From NCBI RefSeq assembly GCF_003945595.2, contig NW_024104754.1, positions 6,533,241-6,597,240 on the forward strand: 64,000 nt of DNA. The letters run 5' to 3'. A program made the translations under genes and the position numbers. Below are positions 13,301-23,500 of the stretch, one piece after another. The notes beneath the pieces were generated by a model. It was not told the origin of the DNA, did not search any database, and worked only from the letters and a program-made list of their open reading frames with translations. This DNA comes from Pipra filicauda (Eukaryota; Chordata; Aves; Passeriformes; Pipridae). Position 1 is the first letter of the stretch. Each line of letters opens with the position of its first letter.

Positions 13301-14232
13301 TTTACAAGCAGGTGATGGAAATTTGTCAATTACAATTTCAGTAAGGTTAGTAATTAAGTCTTTTGGACATTTCTGAAAACATTTTTTCTTTTGCAATGAC
13401 CAACTGGATTTCAGAAAATGAAGTATAATTTCGACAGTTTTAGTTTGAGGGAGCAATTTTACCAGGAGTCTATAACCAAGTTCAGACATTAAGACTATGA
13501 TCACATAGAATGAATTAACTACCTTTTCTGGGCTAATGATGCCTGCTCTTAGAAAAGTGTAACAAATGAATTCACATCAAGATGAAGCCTACCCATGTAT
13601 CCCTGGAAAAAACCAAGCTCTACTAGGAGCTTTTCTTTCGGGAGCAAACTGTTCCTTCCTACTGGAAGAGCTAAGAAGACAACAACTGAAATAACTACGA
13701 GAAGTCATTTTATTTTTGAAAAATAAAGCCTCTTAAAATCAATCATCAACCATTGCCTACAAAAGGTATCCCAGCAATCTCATACACTCCTTTAAACCAA
13801 CAGGTGTTCCCTGCACCATGGCTTCCCGTCCTAAGAAAGGAACAGGCTGTAACACACAGGATGTTCAAAACAGTTTGTGTCAATGCACTGCTCCCCTGTA
13901 AAAAAACTATTTTAAATTCAAACCTGTCTCAAGACACTATGCAAGGAAGGCAGATTGAAGATGATATAAAATTTGTCAGTGTCCCTTTTTTCATTATTTT
14001 TTATATTCTTTCAAGAGACTAACAGCTGGTACACTATACTGCTTTCTTGAACTGTGGTTTATCTCCTAGCAATACTTTTCTCTGTCACCACATGCTGAGT
14101 CAGAGAAGCAGTGGTAGATGGACACTTCATTGCAGGTCATATGAGTTTAAAAATGAAGCCATTTTAGGAAAATATCTATCTGAAAATGAGATCTGTAGGA
14201 GGGCAATAAATAAATTCCCGAGTGCCACTTAC
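4344..14232. other. Presumed intronic sequence of the leftward gene with unproven exon candidates
   Basis: AT-rich DNA with T- or A-tracts (near 5,845-5,870, 8,562-8,575 and 9,720-9,732) and one CR1 fragment. Several stretches look exon-like on the minus strand (about 13,300-13,480, 11,869-11,889, 9,009-9,133, 6,851-7,073 and 4,922-5,040) but cannot be joined into one convincing reading frame; they are discussed as findings. The longest plus-strand frame (6,363-6,815, 150 codons) has no recognisable domain, and the opposite strand there also shows long near-open stretches. Confidence 0.45.
11155..11248 (+). mobile_element. CR1-type LINE, 5'-truncated 3' end
   Basis: The segment reads tagtgatggacttggcagtg, then a 'ggttaacagttggactc' block, then gaggtcttttccaacctaaa, and ends in the overlapping octamer repeat ATTCTATG/ATTCTATA. 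This is the hallmark 3' terminus of avian CR1 retrotransposons, which are usually severely 5' truncated. It looks close to the consensus remembered for CR1 tails, so it is the least decayed element in the window. It lies in sense orientation on the plus strand, antisense to the presumed leftward gene. No poly(A) tail is expected, since CR1 ends in the short repeat instead. Confidence 0.88.
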
Positions 14233-14325
14233 CTTCTTGTTCTATAAAAGCAAAAAGCTTCTGTAACACGGATTTCTGTAAGGTCATATGAGCATCACCC
14301 AGTGATATGAAAAACCACATACTAA
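14233..14325 (-). CDS. Candidate short coding exon, unidentified protein
   Basis: The minus strand has a perfect donor, ...CAAGAAG|GTAAGT, with last exon base 14,233. Two acceptors are possible: CCTTACAG ending at 14,276 (43-bp exon), or TTTCTGCACCTAAG ending at 14,326 (93-bp exon with a better pyrimidine tract). Both share an open frame ending KSVLQKLFAFIEQE plus one base, so the following exon would begin in phase 1. The longer form contains two possible ATG starts in frame. It would be the first or second internal exon downstream of the CpG-island exon. I do not recognise the peptide. Decoy splice pairs of this quality occur by chance every few kilobases, so this is only a candidate. Confidence 0.25.
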
Positions 14326-15851
14326 CTTAGGTGCAGAAAAACAGTCCATGTTCCACTATCCACCACATCCATCCAAGGAGGATATCAGCGTATTAAATAC
14401 GGATGTGTCTAGATCTTTATACAACTTATATGTAAAGTATTCCTTAGATTATGACCTATACTTTTGTTCTTCAAGATGATTTAGCAAGTAATTTTTCTGT
14501 TCCTCTATTTTAATAGGAAACTTCTCAGCAGAGAAAAGCTGATTTAAGACAATAAAATTGGAAAATTTGCTGGTTTAGACAAACTATTTCAGTAAACATC
14601 TAAATTTGTTCATCAGTAAACATAAATTATTTTTTCTGCTCAAAGGTGTTTTACAAGCTGATGTCTGGAGAACAGTGAAGTGAGGGGGAAGAGATAAAAA
14701 AGAGGCAATTTGTTCAAAATGGAGGGGGTGTGATTCTACAGTCTCACAAAACATTCATCTACCACGTGAATGGCAATATAAAGGTATTAGCCATATGAAA
14801 CACTATACTTGTGCAAGATGAAGTGTATCTGTACTCTTCCAGTAAAAAAGAAATTATGTTACACATACCGCTGTTTGTTCCCTTCTGAACACCTATAACC
14901 CACTAAAAACATAAAAACCCTTAAAATACTAGTAAAAATTATAAAATGCATGATAAAACACACAGACAGTGTCCACACAGGTGACTATTTTCTGCCTCAC
15001 AAGACAAAAAAATCCAGAAGAAATAAAACCTTCTGAAATGAACAGGTAAGTCATTGGCTTCTTAAGACGATCGGCATTAATGCAGGAGAAAAATAAGTAT
15101 AGCTGTATGAATTTTACAAGGTCATGTGACACTCACGTATACAGACACTCCTCCTTTCCCTCCCACCATCAGTGATTTTCCCCATGAAGAAAAAATAATA
15201 TCCCACTCTCCCACCTTCATGAAACCCAATGCAGAAACCAGCCTTGCTTGGGAGGCTCCTCACAAACCAGCCTGCCCTCAGCAAGCCGTGCGGCTAAAGC
15301 GCTCAAAAGACTTCAGCTTTGATGTTTCCGTGGTCGGGTTTTTGTGATAAAAACAAAACGTTGTAACGAGCAGTCCAAACAAATTGTTTCCTTCTCGCAC
15401 CAGGATCGAGGATTTGCGCGTTTTGTTCCGCGGTGGGAGCGCTCGGCTCGGCGGTGCCTGTGCGGGGACCCGCTGCCTGCGGCTCCACAGGGTGGAGACT
15501 CACCCAGGCTGACATTGTCTGCATGCCACACACTACATCCCTCGCGCATCCCCGGCTGGCTCCCCAGCCTCTCCCGAGCCATGCCTCTCCCGGGGAAAAC
15601 GCGAGGGCACACAAAGCTCCACCAGTCACCACCAGCACAGCGGAGCCTCTCTGGAAAAAAAACCACGCTGGGGCGTGCAGGGGTGCCGGGCACAGCGGCG
15701 GGACGGTAAATGAGCCCCTTCGCGCCGGTGCTCTCGCCCAGCCCCGGCGGTGCCCCGGCAGGAAACGCCGCTCGCCGGCTCTGCCACCGCCGGCTCCGCC
15801 ACCGCCCGCTCTCCCAGACAAGACCGACGCGAATGCGGCTCCGCCACTCAC
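14326..15851. other. Presumed first intron (part) of the leftward gene
   Basis: Starts with the GTGAGT donor of the putative exon 1 and grades from GC-rich island edge (above about 15,370) to AT-rich DNA. A minus-strand donor-like AGCG|GTATGT is present near 14,868 with a T-rich acceptor-like tract about 35 bases upstream of it, and a plus-strand ACAG|GTAAGT lies at about 15,044. Neither is supported by a convincing reading frame. Confidence 0.4.
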
Positions 15852-16170
15852 CTCGCCCCGGCTCCGGGGCAGCCCCCGGCGGGCAGCGGCACCGCCCCGC
15901 AGAACAGAGGGGCGAGGCGGCGGGCTCGCTCCCGCTCGCTGCCGGCGGCGGCGGCACCCGGCTCCGCTCCGCCCGCAGACTCCCGCGGCGGCAGCGGCGG
16001 CGCCTGCTGCTGCTGTAGCTGCTCGTCCCGCGGCCGCTAATGGTGGCCGCCGATACCGGTTCCCGCCGCCGCTCCCTTCCTTTCCCGCTCCTTGTTTCCG
16101 CCGAGCGCGGAGCCGCCTCCGCCCGGTGGCCGAGGCGCGTCCCTGCCCGGCAGCGGAGGGAGACACCGCC
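15852..16170 (-). other. Putative non-coding first exon of a leftward gene
   Basis: On the minus strand a GC-rich stretch ends in ...GGGGCGAG|GTGAGTGG, a perfect consensus donor (last exon base 15,852, intron GT at 15,851-15,850). No ATG occurs on the minus strand between about 16,100 and the donor, so this would be 5' untranslated sequence with the start codon in a later exon. Short CAG/CCG-type trinucleotide runs (about 15,945-16,025) are typical of such leader exons. The 5' boundary at 16,170 is an estimate placed downstream of the ETS and GC-box motifs. The gene is not identified. Leader-exon sequence does not reveal the product. Confidence 0.5.
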
Positions 16171-16220
16171 CCCCGCGCGCCGCTGCCGCCCCAGCGCCGC
16201 CGCCCGGGCCCCCCCGCCGC

Positions 16221-16260
16221 TCACTTCCGGCGCGCGGGCCGCGCCTCGCCCCGCCCCGCC
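16221..16260 (-). promoter_or_regulatory. Core promoter elements: GC boxes and ETS site
   Basis: Read on the minus strand, 16,247-16,260 carries overlapping GGGGCGGGG-type boxes (Sp1/KLF class), followed at 16,221-16,230 by CCGGAAGTGA, a near-perfect ETS/GABPA-class site. This pairing is common immediately upstream of transcription starts in TATA-less CpG-island promoters. The order, with GC box first, ETS site next and putative exon 1 downstream, supports leftward transcription starting somewhere below about 16,220. The exact start cannot be seen from sequence. Confidence 0.55.
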
Positions 16261-16275
16261 GGGACCGCCGCCAGC

Positions 16276-16345
16276 GGGGGGGGCAGCGCCGCGAGGGCGA
16301 GGGGCGCGCGGGACCGGCGGGCGCGCGGGGGGCGGAGGGCGCGGT
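16276..16345 (+). promoter_or_regulatory. G-rich tract with G-quadruplex potential
   Basis: The plus strand carries an eight-G run at 16,276-16,283 followed within 70 bases by further runs of three to six G, including one at about 16,327-16,332, separated by short loops. This meets the usual pattern for G-quadruplex formation (four or more G3 runs with short spacers). It sits between the tandem repeat and the GC-box/ETS elements, so it would lie on the non-template side of the leftward promoter region. Function is inferred only. Confidence 0.45.
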
Positions 16346-16350
16346 GCCGG

Positions 16351-16460
16351 CCCCTGTGGGGCCGATCCCTGTGGGGCCGATCCCTGTGGGGCCGATCCCT
16401 GTGGGGCCGATCCCTGGGGAGCCGATCCCTGGGGAGCCGATCCCTGGGGAGCCGATCCCC
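16351..16460. repeat. 15-bp tandem repeat (minisatellite) in the CpG island
   Basis: Unit GCCGATCCCTGTGGG is repeated head to tail at 16,361, 16,376 and 16,391. A variant, GCCGATCCCTGGGGA, follows at 16,406, 16,421 and 16,436. Partial units flank both ends (16,351-16,360 and 16,451-16,460). The two variants are segregated into a left and a right block, as expected from local unit duplication. The unit length is a multiple of three, so every frame stays open and gives pentapeptide repeats (GSAPQ-type on the minus strand), which are unlikely to be translated. It lies about 100 bp upstream of the presumed core promoter of the leftward gene. Confidence 0.95.
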
Positions 16461-19066
16461 CGGTGCCGATGCCCGGGTCCGCCCGCACCGGGCGGCGGCC
16501 AGCGCGCTCTCGGCGGGCGGTGGCCGCGCCCCGGGCAGTTGCGGCTGCGGTTCCGTCCGCAGCTACAGGCGCCGGGTGACGCTCCCCATTCCGATCACCG
16601 AGGGTTTCTGTAGGCAGCCAGTTACCAAATCCTGGGAATCCTGCCGAAATCCTCGGTGGTGTGTCCCGTTGTCCCCGGGCCAGCCCCGGACCGCGCCGCC
16701 TTGTCCCCGCTGTGCCCCGGCCGGGAGTTGGCCCCTGTTTCTCATCCTACCACAGCTTCAGGGCCGAGATCGCCATTCTTTAAATTGTTCACAAAATGGA
16801 ATAAAACGCATTGCTCGCTACTGCAAGTAATGCTATAGGAGAGGAGATTCGCTTAAATACAGTTCATTGCGTGGGCTGCTGGGGCTCCAAGCTCCAGCGC
16901 AGGAGAGGTGCCATCCACGCTGCCTCCCGCCGGGAACGTGCCTCCCCCTGTGCTGGAACCGCTGCTGTGTCGTGACAGAACACAGGCATGTTTGTTTGCA
17001 TCAGGTTTTATCTGTCAGCATCTGACAGGGAGAAAACTTCAGTCGGCTAAAGCACAGCGTTTTCCATAAATGAGAACAATTATGCAAAGTGACGCTAGTT
17101 GTATTTGTGTAAATACTAATTTACTGACGAGGTTACATGCTAGGTCACCAGCAACATGAAGAGGAAGCTTTTAAAATAGGATTTTCATGTGTACATACAA
17201 TTAAGTAATTTTAAAGACAAAGTTCACATGTATAATTCTAACATATTTAGCAAAAAGTCTTTGCTATATATATATTCACCTTAGCACGTAATCACTTCCA
17301 GATTCTGGGCAACGTAATGAAATGTTGCCAATTAACAACTCCCCAGAGAAGCTGAGATCAAAGTTTCAGATGCAGAAGTATATAAATTCTCAATGCGGAC
17401 TAAAAATACATGCATTAATCACTAAGAAACAACAGTACCCTTATGGAGTTGCAAATAAAATATTTTTAATCCAACTATTCCAAATAGTAGACTATTATTG
17501 ATACATTGCTTCATAATTTGTGCAAGTGGTGCACAATTAAAAAATGTCTGGACTCACATTATTTAATAAAAGTGATAAGCACTTCAATTTTCAGTGCTGT
17601 TCTGCACTTGCTGCATATCAGCAGTGAGAGTGAGCTGGCAGTGACTACGAATCTGATGTTATCAGCAGGTTTAGGCCATGTCTCCAGGTTGTATTAATCC
17701 CACCATGCTTTCCTACTGATCCTCCATGACCCTGAAGGGATTAGAATGACAACACCTCCTGAGAAGCAGACTCAAGATGAACGGAGAAATCACAGTGAGT
17801 GTACGGGCAATACAAGGAGCAACTTGGGTGTGCCATGGCCAAGTTCCTTCTGTAGCTCTGTGGCAGCTCCAGCTACGTCTAACCCAGCACAGAAGCACTG
17901 CCAAGTCACGTTCTGCACCACTGCAGCTCAGGAACTGCACTGCCATGAAGTGTGCAAAGCTTCTTACCCTCGACTACAAAATTCTATCAAAAGGAAGAAG
18001 ACGCTGCAGCTAACTAAGGCAAACTCTGCTTTGGGCATCTAGAAATGTTGTTCCTTTATATCGAACTTGCTAAGTTGCTGAGTCTGAGCAGACAATAGTC
18101 AACACAGTTAATTTAATGTAGGGGAGAAGTCAGAGTCAGACCATTTTAAGCTTGAGGACCAGACTGGATCTGTGTGCATCCTACAGAACCACGATCCAAT
18201 TATATACATAAGTTACTAATGTAAAATCATCCCCCAGGCCAGGGAAATAGTACATACCTGCAGCAGACATTGTGTAAGGTTTTCAAAGTAGTACAGGGGA
18301 TTTAGTCATACATCTACCAATAAAATTAATAGCTAATGAATTAATAAAAATAGTGCAGCCTTCTGAGTAGGTTAAAAGGTCGGTTTAAATGTATATCTGC
18401 ATCCAAATAAGAAAGGATAAAATGAATCATTGTTTTTAATCAAGGCAATAGTTCCATGGCCCTACCGTCTCCCTAAATACTGTCTATGAATCTCAATTTT
18501 AAGTATAGCTAGGCACTGCTGGCAGCAGAGCTTAATTTTGAATACCTCAAATGTTTTATTTTTTGTATTTAAATAATTCTGAATAAGAAAACATAAACAA
18601 ACAAAGGTTATATAGATCATTAGACATTTGTGCCAATTTCCATAAAGGACACACCAGGCAAAGGCTGGAAATATGAGAGTTCAAAATTAAAAAAAGACAA
18701 AACAAACCTCCCATTTTGATTGCTTTGTTAGACCTAAGAAAGCTCAATTACTTGTGCAGTGGAAATTTCGTATTTTGATGAAGACCTATCAATCAAAACT
18801 ACATATATGTGCATATATAGGTACATCTCTCTATATATGCAGCTATCCCATCATAGTTTGATGGAACCTGGAGTGCCTGTGACCCCTGCAAGCTCTAACA
18901 GAGCAGTCTGACTCTTTTCACCTGCTTCTTTATCAATTTTTTTGCCAACTACAGTGTTCAAGGTACAAAATCGTTAAAAACCCTTTTCTGCTCATCAATA
19001 GCTTGCTCAGCCTATACTATATCTATTGCTGCTCAGCTCACTATAATGGCATTTCCAAATGGGGGT

Positions 19067-19108
19067 CACAACAAAGTATTACAGTATTTCTTAGCAACAG
19101 GTATAGCA
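19067..19108 (+). repeat. Dispersed short repeat, copy 1
   Basis: A 42-bp stretch starting tcacaacaaagtatt and continuing through cttagcaacaggtatagc matches 27,980-28,021 with 4 mismatches, including 24 consecutive identical bases. That length of identity is not expected by chance in 64 kb. Flanking sequence diverges quickly on both sides. The family is not recognised. Confidence 0.75.
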
Positions 19109-20484
19109 CCCATAGCCATTAACATAAATAATTCAGCTCATCCAGCCTATACATTCAAAATGTCTTTTCTCAGATCTTATCTACTGTTCATAAACAAGAA
19201 TGTCTTGAAGGGGAACCTGACCTTGCAGCAAGTGCTGTAATGACAACAGTAGCCCGTAATAGGAATGCAGACTTGGACAGGAGCTCCTGGGGTTTCAAGC
19301 CAGCCAGCATGATCCATAATCCATCGCAGAAACTGCTCATGTTCTGGGTTAGGGCCACTAAGTTTTCCCAGGGCTATTGTTCTTATGGAAGACTGCTACT
19401 ATTTGTGTGTAGGAACAAGTGCAGAGGAGCACCACGAATGGTGGAGTGAAAACACCATTTTCTGAACTCATTTAATCAGTGTAAATCAGAAAAATCTTGG
19501 TTAATTCCAGCTAAAGTATTCCTGAATTACAGTGGGATGACAGCTTTGAATTAAAAACACATAAAGGCTGTGGATAAAATATGCACACTCTCTTCTTTAT
19601 GCACCTTCTCTTCATTCCACCTCTAAGAAATAGAGAAGCATTCATTGTCTTCCCATTTCTCAGGTGATGAGAGAATAAGCCACCCCCAGAGTCAGAAAGG
19701 AAACCTTATTCATAGCTAAGATCTGAATTCTGCTCTCATCAGTGCCAAATCAGTCCCTTGCTTGGGAGGAGACTTCATTACAAAATTATTACTGATACCC
19801 TTTTTGTGGAAGTGCCAGCACTACGGACTAGCAAGTAATCTACCTATAGCATTCATTATCATTATCACTCCTTTTAGTGAAGACTTAAACCATCCCATCA
19901 CACATCTCAATAAATCAGCATGGCTAACATATGCCAAAAAACCACTTTTTCTTGACCCTCAAAGCATTCGGCTTATGCTGCTGAAGCAGGAAGCTTGTTT
20001 GTCCCCTGCATTGTTGTAATCTAGTGCATACAGCTGCAAATGTTGTCTTTGCTCACAAAGCTTCTTAAATCCTTTTTTAATTTTACTAAACTCTTTGCCT
20101 TGGTGACTGCCCATGACAATTGGATTCCACAGACAGAAAATATACTGTGTGCAGTAGTATTGAAAACGTATTCTGGGAGGTTTTGCTCTATGAATTGGGG
20201 CATAGAGGCTGCAGTTAGCTGACTTCACTAGGCACTTGATGAAGCTTCATCTTATGTGAGGCTCCCCTTGCCTCCATGATCTGTATTACCCTCCATTACT
20301 CTTTGTTCCGCACAGCTGATTTCCTGGCTCCTTTTTAGGTCCTCTGAGGAAAATCCTGGCCCTCACGAATGTATCTGAGCACCTGTGCAGCCATGCACGT
20401 AAAAATAGGGAAGGAAGAGCACACACAAAGATTAGGATCTTCCAACACACAGGGCACCACAGGGACTCTCTGGACTCCCCTCCC

Positions 20485-20560
20485 AGGCTGAAGTCAGTAA
20501 TTGATTTTAATGGGAGCAGGGCTGAGCTAATGCTGGCACTTTGGAAAATCCCACCCAAGG
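20485..20560 (+). repeat. Ancient amniote interspersed repeat ('tcaatggg' type)
   Basis: The stretch contains ttgattttaatgggagcagg followed by gctgagctaatgctggcact and ttggaaaatcccaccc. This order (…tcaatgggagcagg…gctcagcact…gaaaatcccaccc) is a widespread old repeat pattern in bird, turtle and crocodilian DNA. I do not assign a database family name. Confidence 0.6.
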
Positions 20561-23500
20561 GATTCAGTGATATTGAAAGTGCTCGAGGCAGGTTAACTGC
20601 AGGCATTTCCACTAATGGGGAATGGCGCAGTTGTCTTTATTAATTTTCCTTCTCCGAAGTGCAATTAGCATGTATGTATTTTTATTTCTTTAGGAAAAAA
20701 ATAACATAAAACGCTTCTATTTCTAGAGATTCTTACTGAAAGGCAAATAAATTAGTGATTTTCTGCAGCACAGTTACAGGCCTTAAGATCTATAACACCC
20801 CCAAGATCTATTAATACTCTCCAGCTGCCCTTCTTTTTCCTACGTCTGACTTAATATGATTATGAGGGAAAATAATGTCACTGTGGGTCCCAATCACAGC
20901 AGTTGCACTGGCCATTCATAAAGCAAGGTTTTTCATCATCTTCTTGAAGACAGGAGAAACCAACACTTCTCATGTGATCATACCTTTAAAACCAAGAAAT
21001 GAAATCTCAGTGCTGAAGGTGAATTGAAAAATGGCCATTAACATAGGGAAAAAAAAGGTGACACGAACCGGAATGAGGTGCCAACAACAGCAAGGTAAAC
21101 AAATGTAAATAAATGCTAATGTGGAGGACATCAGTTTCTGGAGAAGTCACCGCAGGGTTTTAGTGTGATCTAAAAAAGAGGCCAAAGCTATGGCAACAAT
21201 TTTGCAAACAACTCTGCAAATAAATACAGCCTTTATCTTTGATTTCTTCGAGTGATGTCTCTGAAAATTATGAGGTCACTCATTCATAAAAATTATGATG
21301 TTCTGGTACATAATTCACTTAAAATACGCAGTGATTCTTTTCCACACATTAAATCAAACAACACTAGAATTTTAAGCATAGGAGCAAACATCACACAGCA
21401 CTCCAAAACCATTAAAAGATACCATTTGCTACAATGAAATGGCAGAGGTTTGGTTATGAACGTCACAGGGAAATGACAGAAGTCTACCAGTTTTGCAGTC
21501 TTGAGAACCATTGTTTTACATAAAAAAATCAATTCCACAATATGTTTGAAATACTGCAGGAGGTGAGTGGCAGAGCGGAGTTGGAAAAGAAGTTGGGTTG
21601 GATTCTACTTGGTACCTCTACTTTGTGACTGAAATTTGTCCTGAAAAGTTCTTCTCTTTTTACAATGGCCTTCTTGATATGACCTCACTGAGTCTTTAGG
21701 TATAAAGGCTGTGCCTGATACCAAACTGGAAGAGCCTCAGGACAATCCAGGGGCCAGCCTTAGGCATTTCTCTGGGTCAAGCTGGAAAACACTTCTCAGA
21801 AGGTCTTTGGATTTCATGTTATTTATGTTAACATTACAGAGTAAGGCATAGAAGAAGCAACAACTAGTCATTTACCTTTCAGATTGCTTTTAACCTATTT
21901 TCACTTCCTCTATGACAACATTCTCATTTTACACTGAAAATGTTCTTTCATCTCACATCACTTCTGAAGTCTTTTGTTACTGAGTTAGAAAAAGAGAATT
22001 TCAATGTAAATATTGAAGATGTTGAAAGGTCCTTCCAGACCAAACATCTTAGATGCAGTTAATGCTCATTATAGAATAATTACCTGCTAGATATGATTTA
22101 ATAATTCTTAAAGTGTAGGAGATTTTATCAGTATGCAAAAAAATAGAGTTATCAGTCATGTTGCTGCCTGAGAGAGAACTGAATTTTGGATCTTCTGCTG
22201 CTGCACTGTGAAAATCAAAAAGATTGCATTTATTCCCTTTTTTTTTTTTACAGAGGGAAATTCAGTCAAACCCATATATTCACTGGCCATAATTGCAGGG
22301 GAGAGCTTTGTGTGTATGTACTGCAGCAATGTCACAGTTTCTGGAGCAGCAGGATAGACACATCTCTGGTATACTCAGTGATGGTACTGAGTTTGTTCTT
22401 CCAGTTACTATTAACGGTTCTTTCCCAAGTATCTGCAGCCACGTCTTGTCCTCAGATCTCATTCTGGAAAGTGACCTGCTCAAGTGGACTCTTTTTTTCA
22501 TTTCAGGAGCCAGCTGGCACTAATCAAGTTGCAAGACCAGCTAGAAAGTACAGCTTTCTCCAGTTCTGTGTTATTTAACTGTACCTAATGTTTACAGAGC
22601 AGAACTATTTTCTTCCTGTCATTTTCGTGCATATGTGAAATATTTGACATGTATCTTGTAAATCATACATTAGGATTTCCTGGAATTTCTGTCTTGACTG
22701 CAAAATGACATTGGCTGGACTTTTCACATTTTTTAAAAGAAGTAGTTTGAACTGGTGCAGTTGTTCTTCCAGTGAGCGACTGAAAATAGTTGTGGGAAGT
22801 TTCAGATTCTTTTTTTGAACAACTGTAGATAACTGGACAGTAGATTTTTGAACAGTAATTTTCAGCATTTTTATGCTGAAATTTTTATTTTACTTTGAAA
22901 TTTTTACAATTTATTTTAAAACTCCCATTTTGAAGTGAAAAGTGGAAAATAAACATTTTGGCATGTTTAGTGTGGTCTGTATGACGTTACTGGACTTATC
23001 AGAAAGAGCTGTGATGATTTTTTGATTAAATTTAGTGAAGAGGTAGGAAAGGTTAAATGGCACTTCAAAATAACTCTGAAGATTTTTATTCAAGATTTGA
23101 TGAGCTAAAATCCAAGCAATACTCAATAGTAATTCTTTCAGAGAAAATTTCCTTCTTTAATCTTAATATGTACTTTTGAGATAGACGATGTGGGAGCATC
23201 CATATAGGAAAATTCAACTGCCTTGGTTATCACTGTTATTTCTGTTAGTCTTAGACACATGTGCAGTGTTATATGCAGATGCACCCATACACATAATGTA
23301 TGTTTGCATGTAATTTGTTCTCAAGTACTCAGGGATTACCTTTAACTAAAAGAAGAGTGGGATTAAGTGAACATATGGTGTTAAGAAAGCTGAAAATAAA
23401 ATCCCCCTCCATCTTACTCTACCACACTTATATTGCTCATTAGAGGATTATTTCTGGGTCTGTGTGGACAAGCTTTCTGAGGAAGGAACTGATAGGCATA

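Larger units (their letters stand above)
15370..16700. promoter_or_regulatory. CpG island promoter
   Basis: The base composition changes abruptly from AT-rich flanks to a very GC-rich, CpG-dense block. CG dinucleotides are frequent across 15,700-16,600 and rare elsewhere in the window. It contains GC boxes, an ETS-type site and a consensus splice donor facing left. Islands like this mark promoters of broadly expressed vertebrate genes. Orientation is inferred as leftward (minus strand), because the best splice donor, the absence of ATG before it and the order of the promoter motifs all fit that direction. Bidirectional activity cannot be excluded. The long overlapping open frames inside the island on both strands are a by-product of GC richness, since stop codons are rare there. 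Confidence 0.9.

Noticed and set aside
13274..13504. Minus-strand 76-codon frame with a leucine-rich, helix-like sequence
   Set aside because: Looks protein-like but has no clear donor before its stop and only a weak acceptor, so it was not listed as an exon.
15030..15050. Plus-strand donor ACAG|GTAAGT
   Set aside because: No open exon or acceptor partner in the same orientation. Most likely a decoy site.
15303..16830. Long overlapping open frames (up to 465 codons) on both strands in the CpG island
   Set aside because: They arise from GC-rich composition with few stop codons. The peptides are Pro/Ala/Arg/Gly-rich, frames overlap on both strands, and a good splice donor and promoter motifs lie inside them.
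22025..22065. CR1-tail-like phrase 'aaaggtccttccagaccaaac'
   Set aside because: Only about 20 bases resemble a CR1 3' end, and the terminal octamer repeat is missing.
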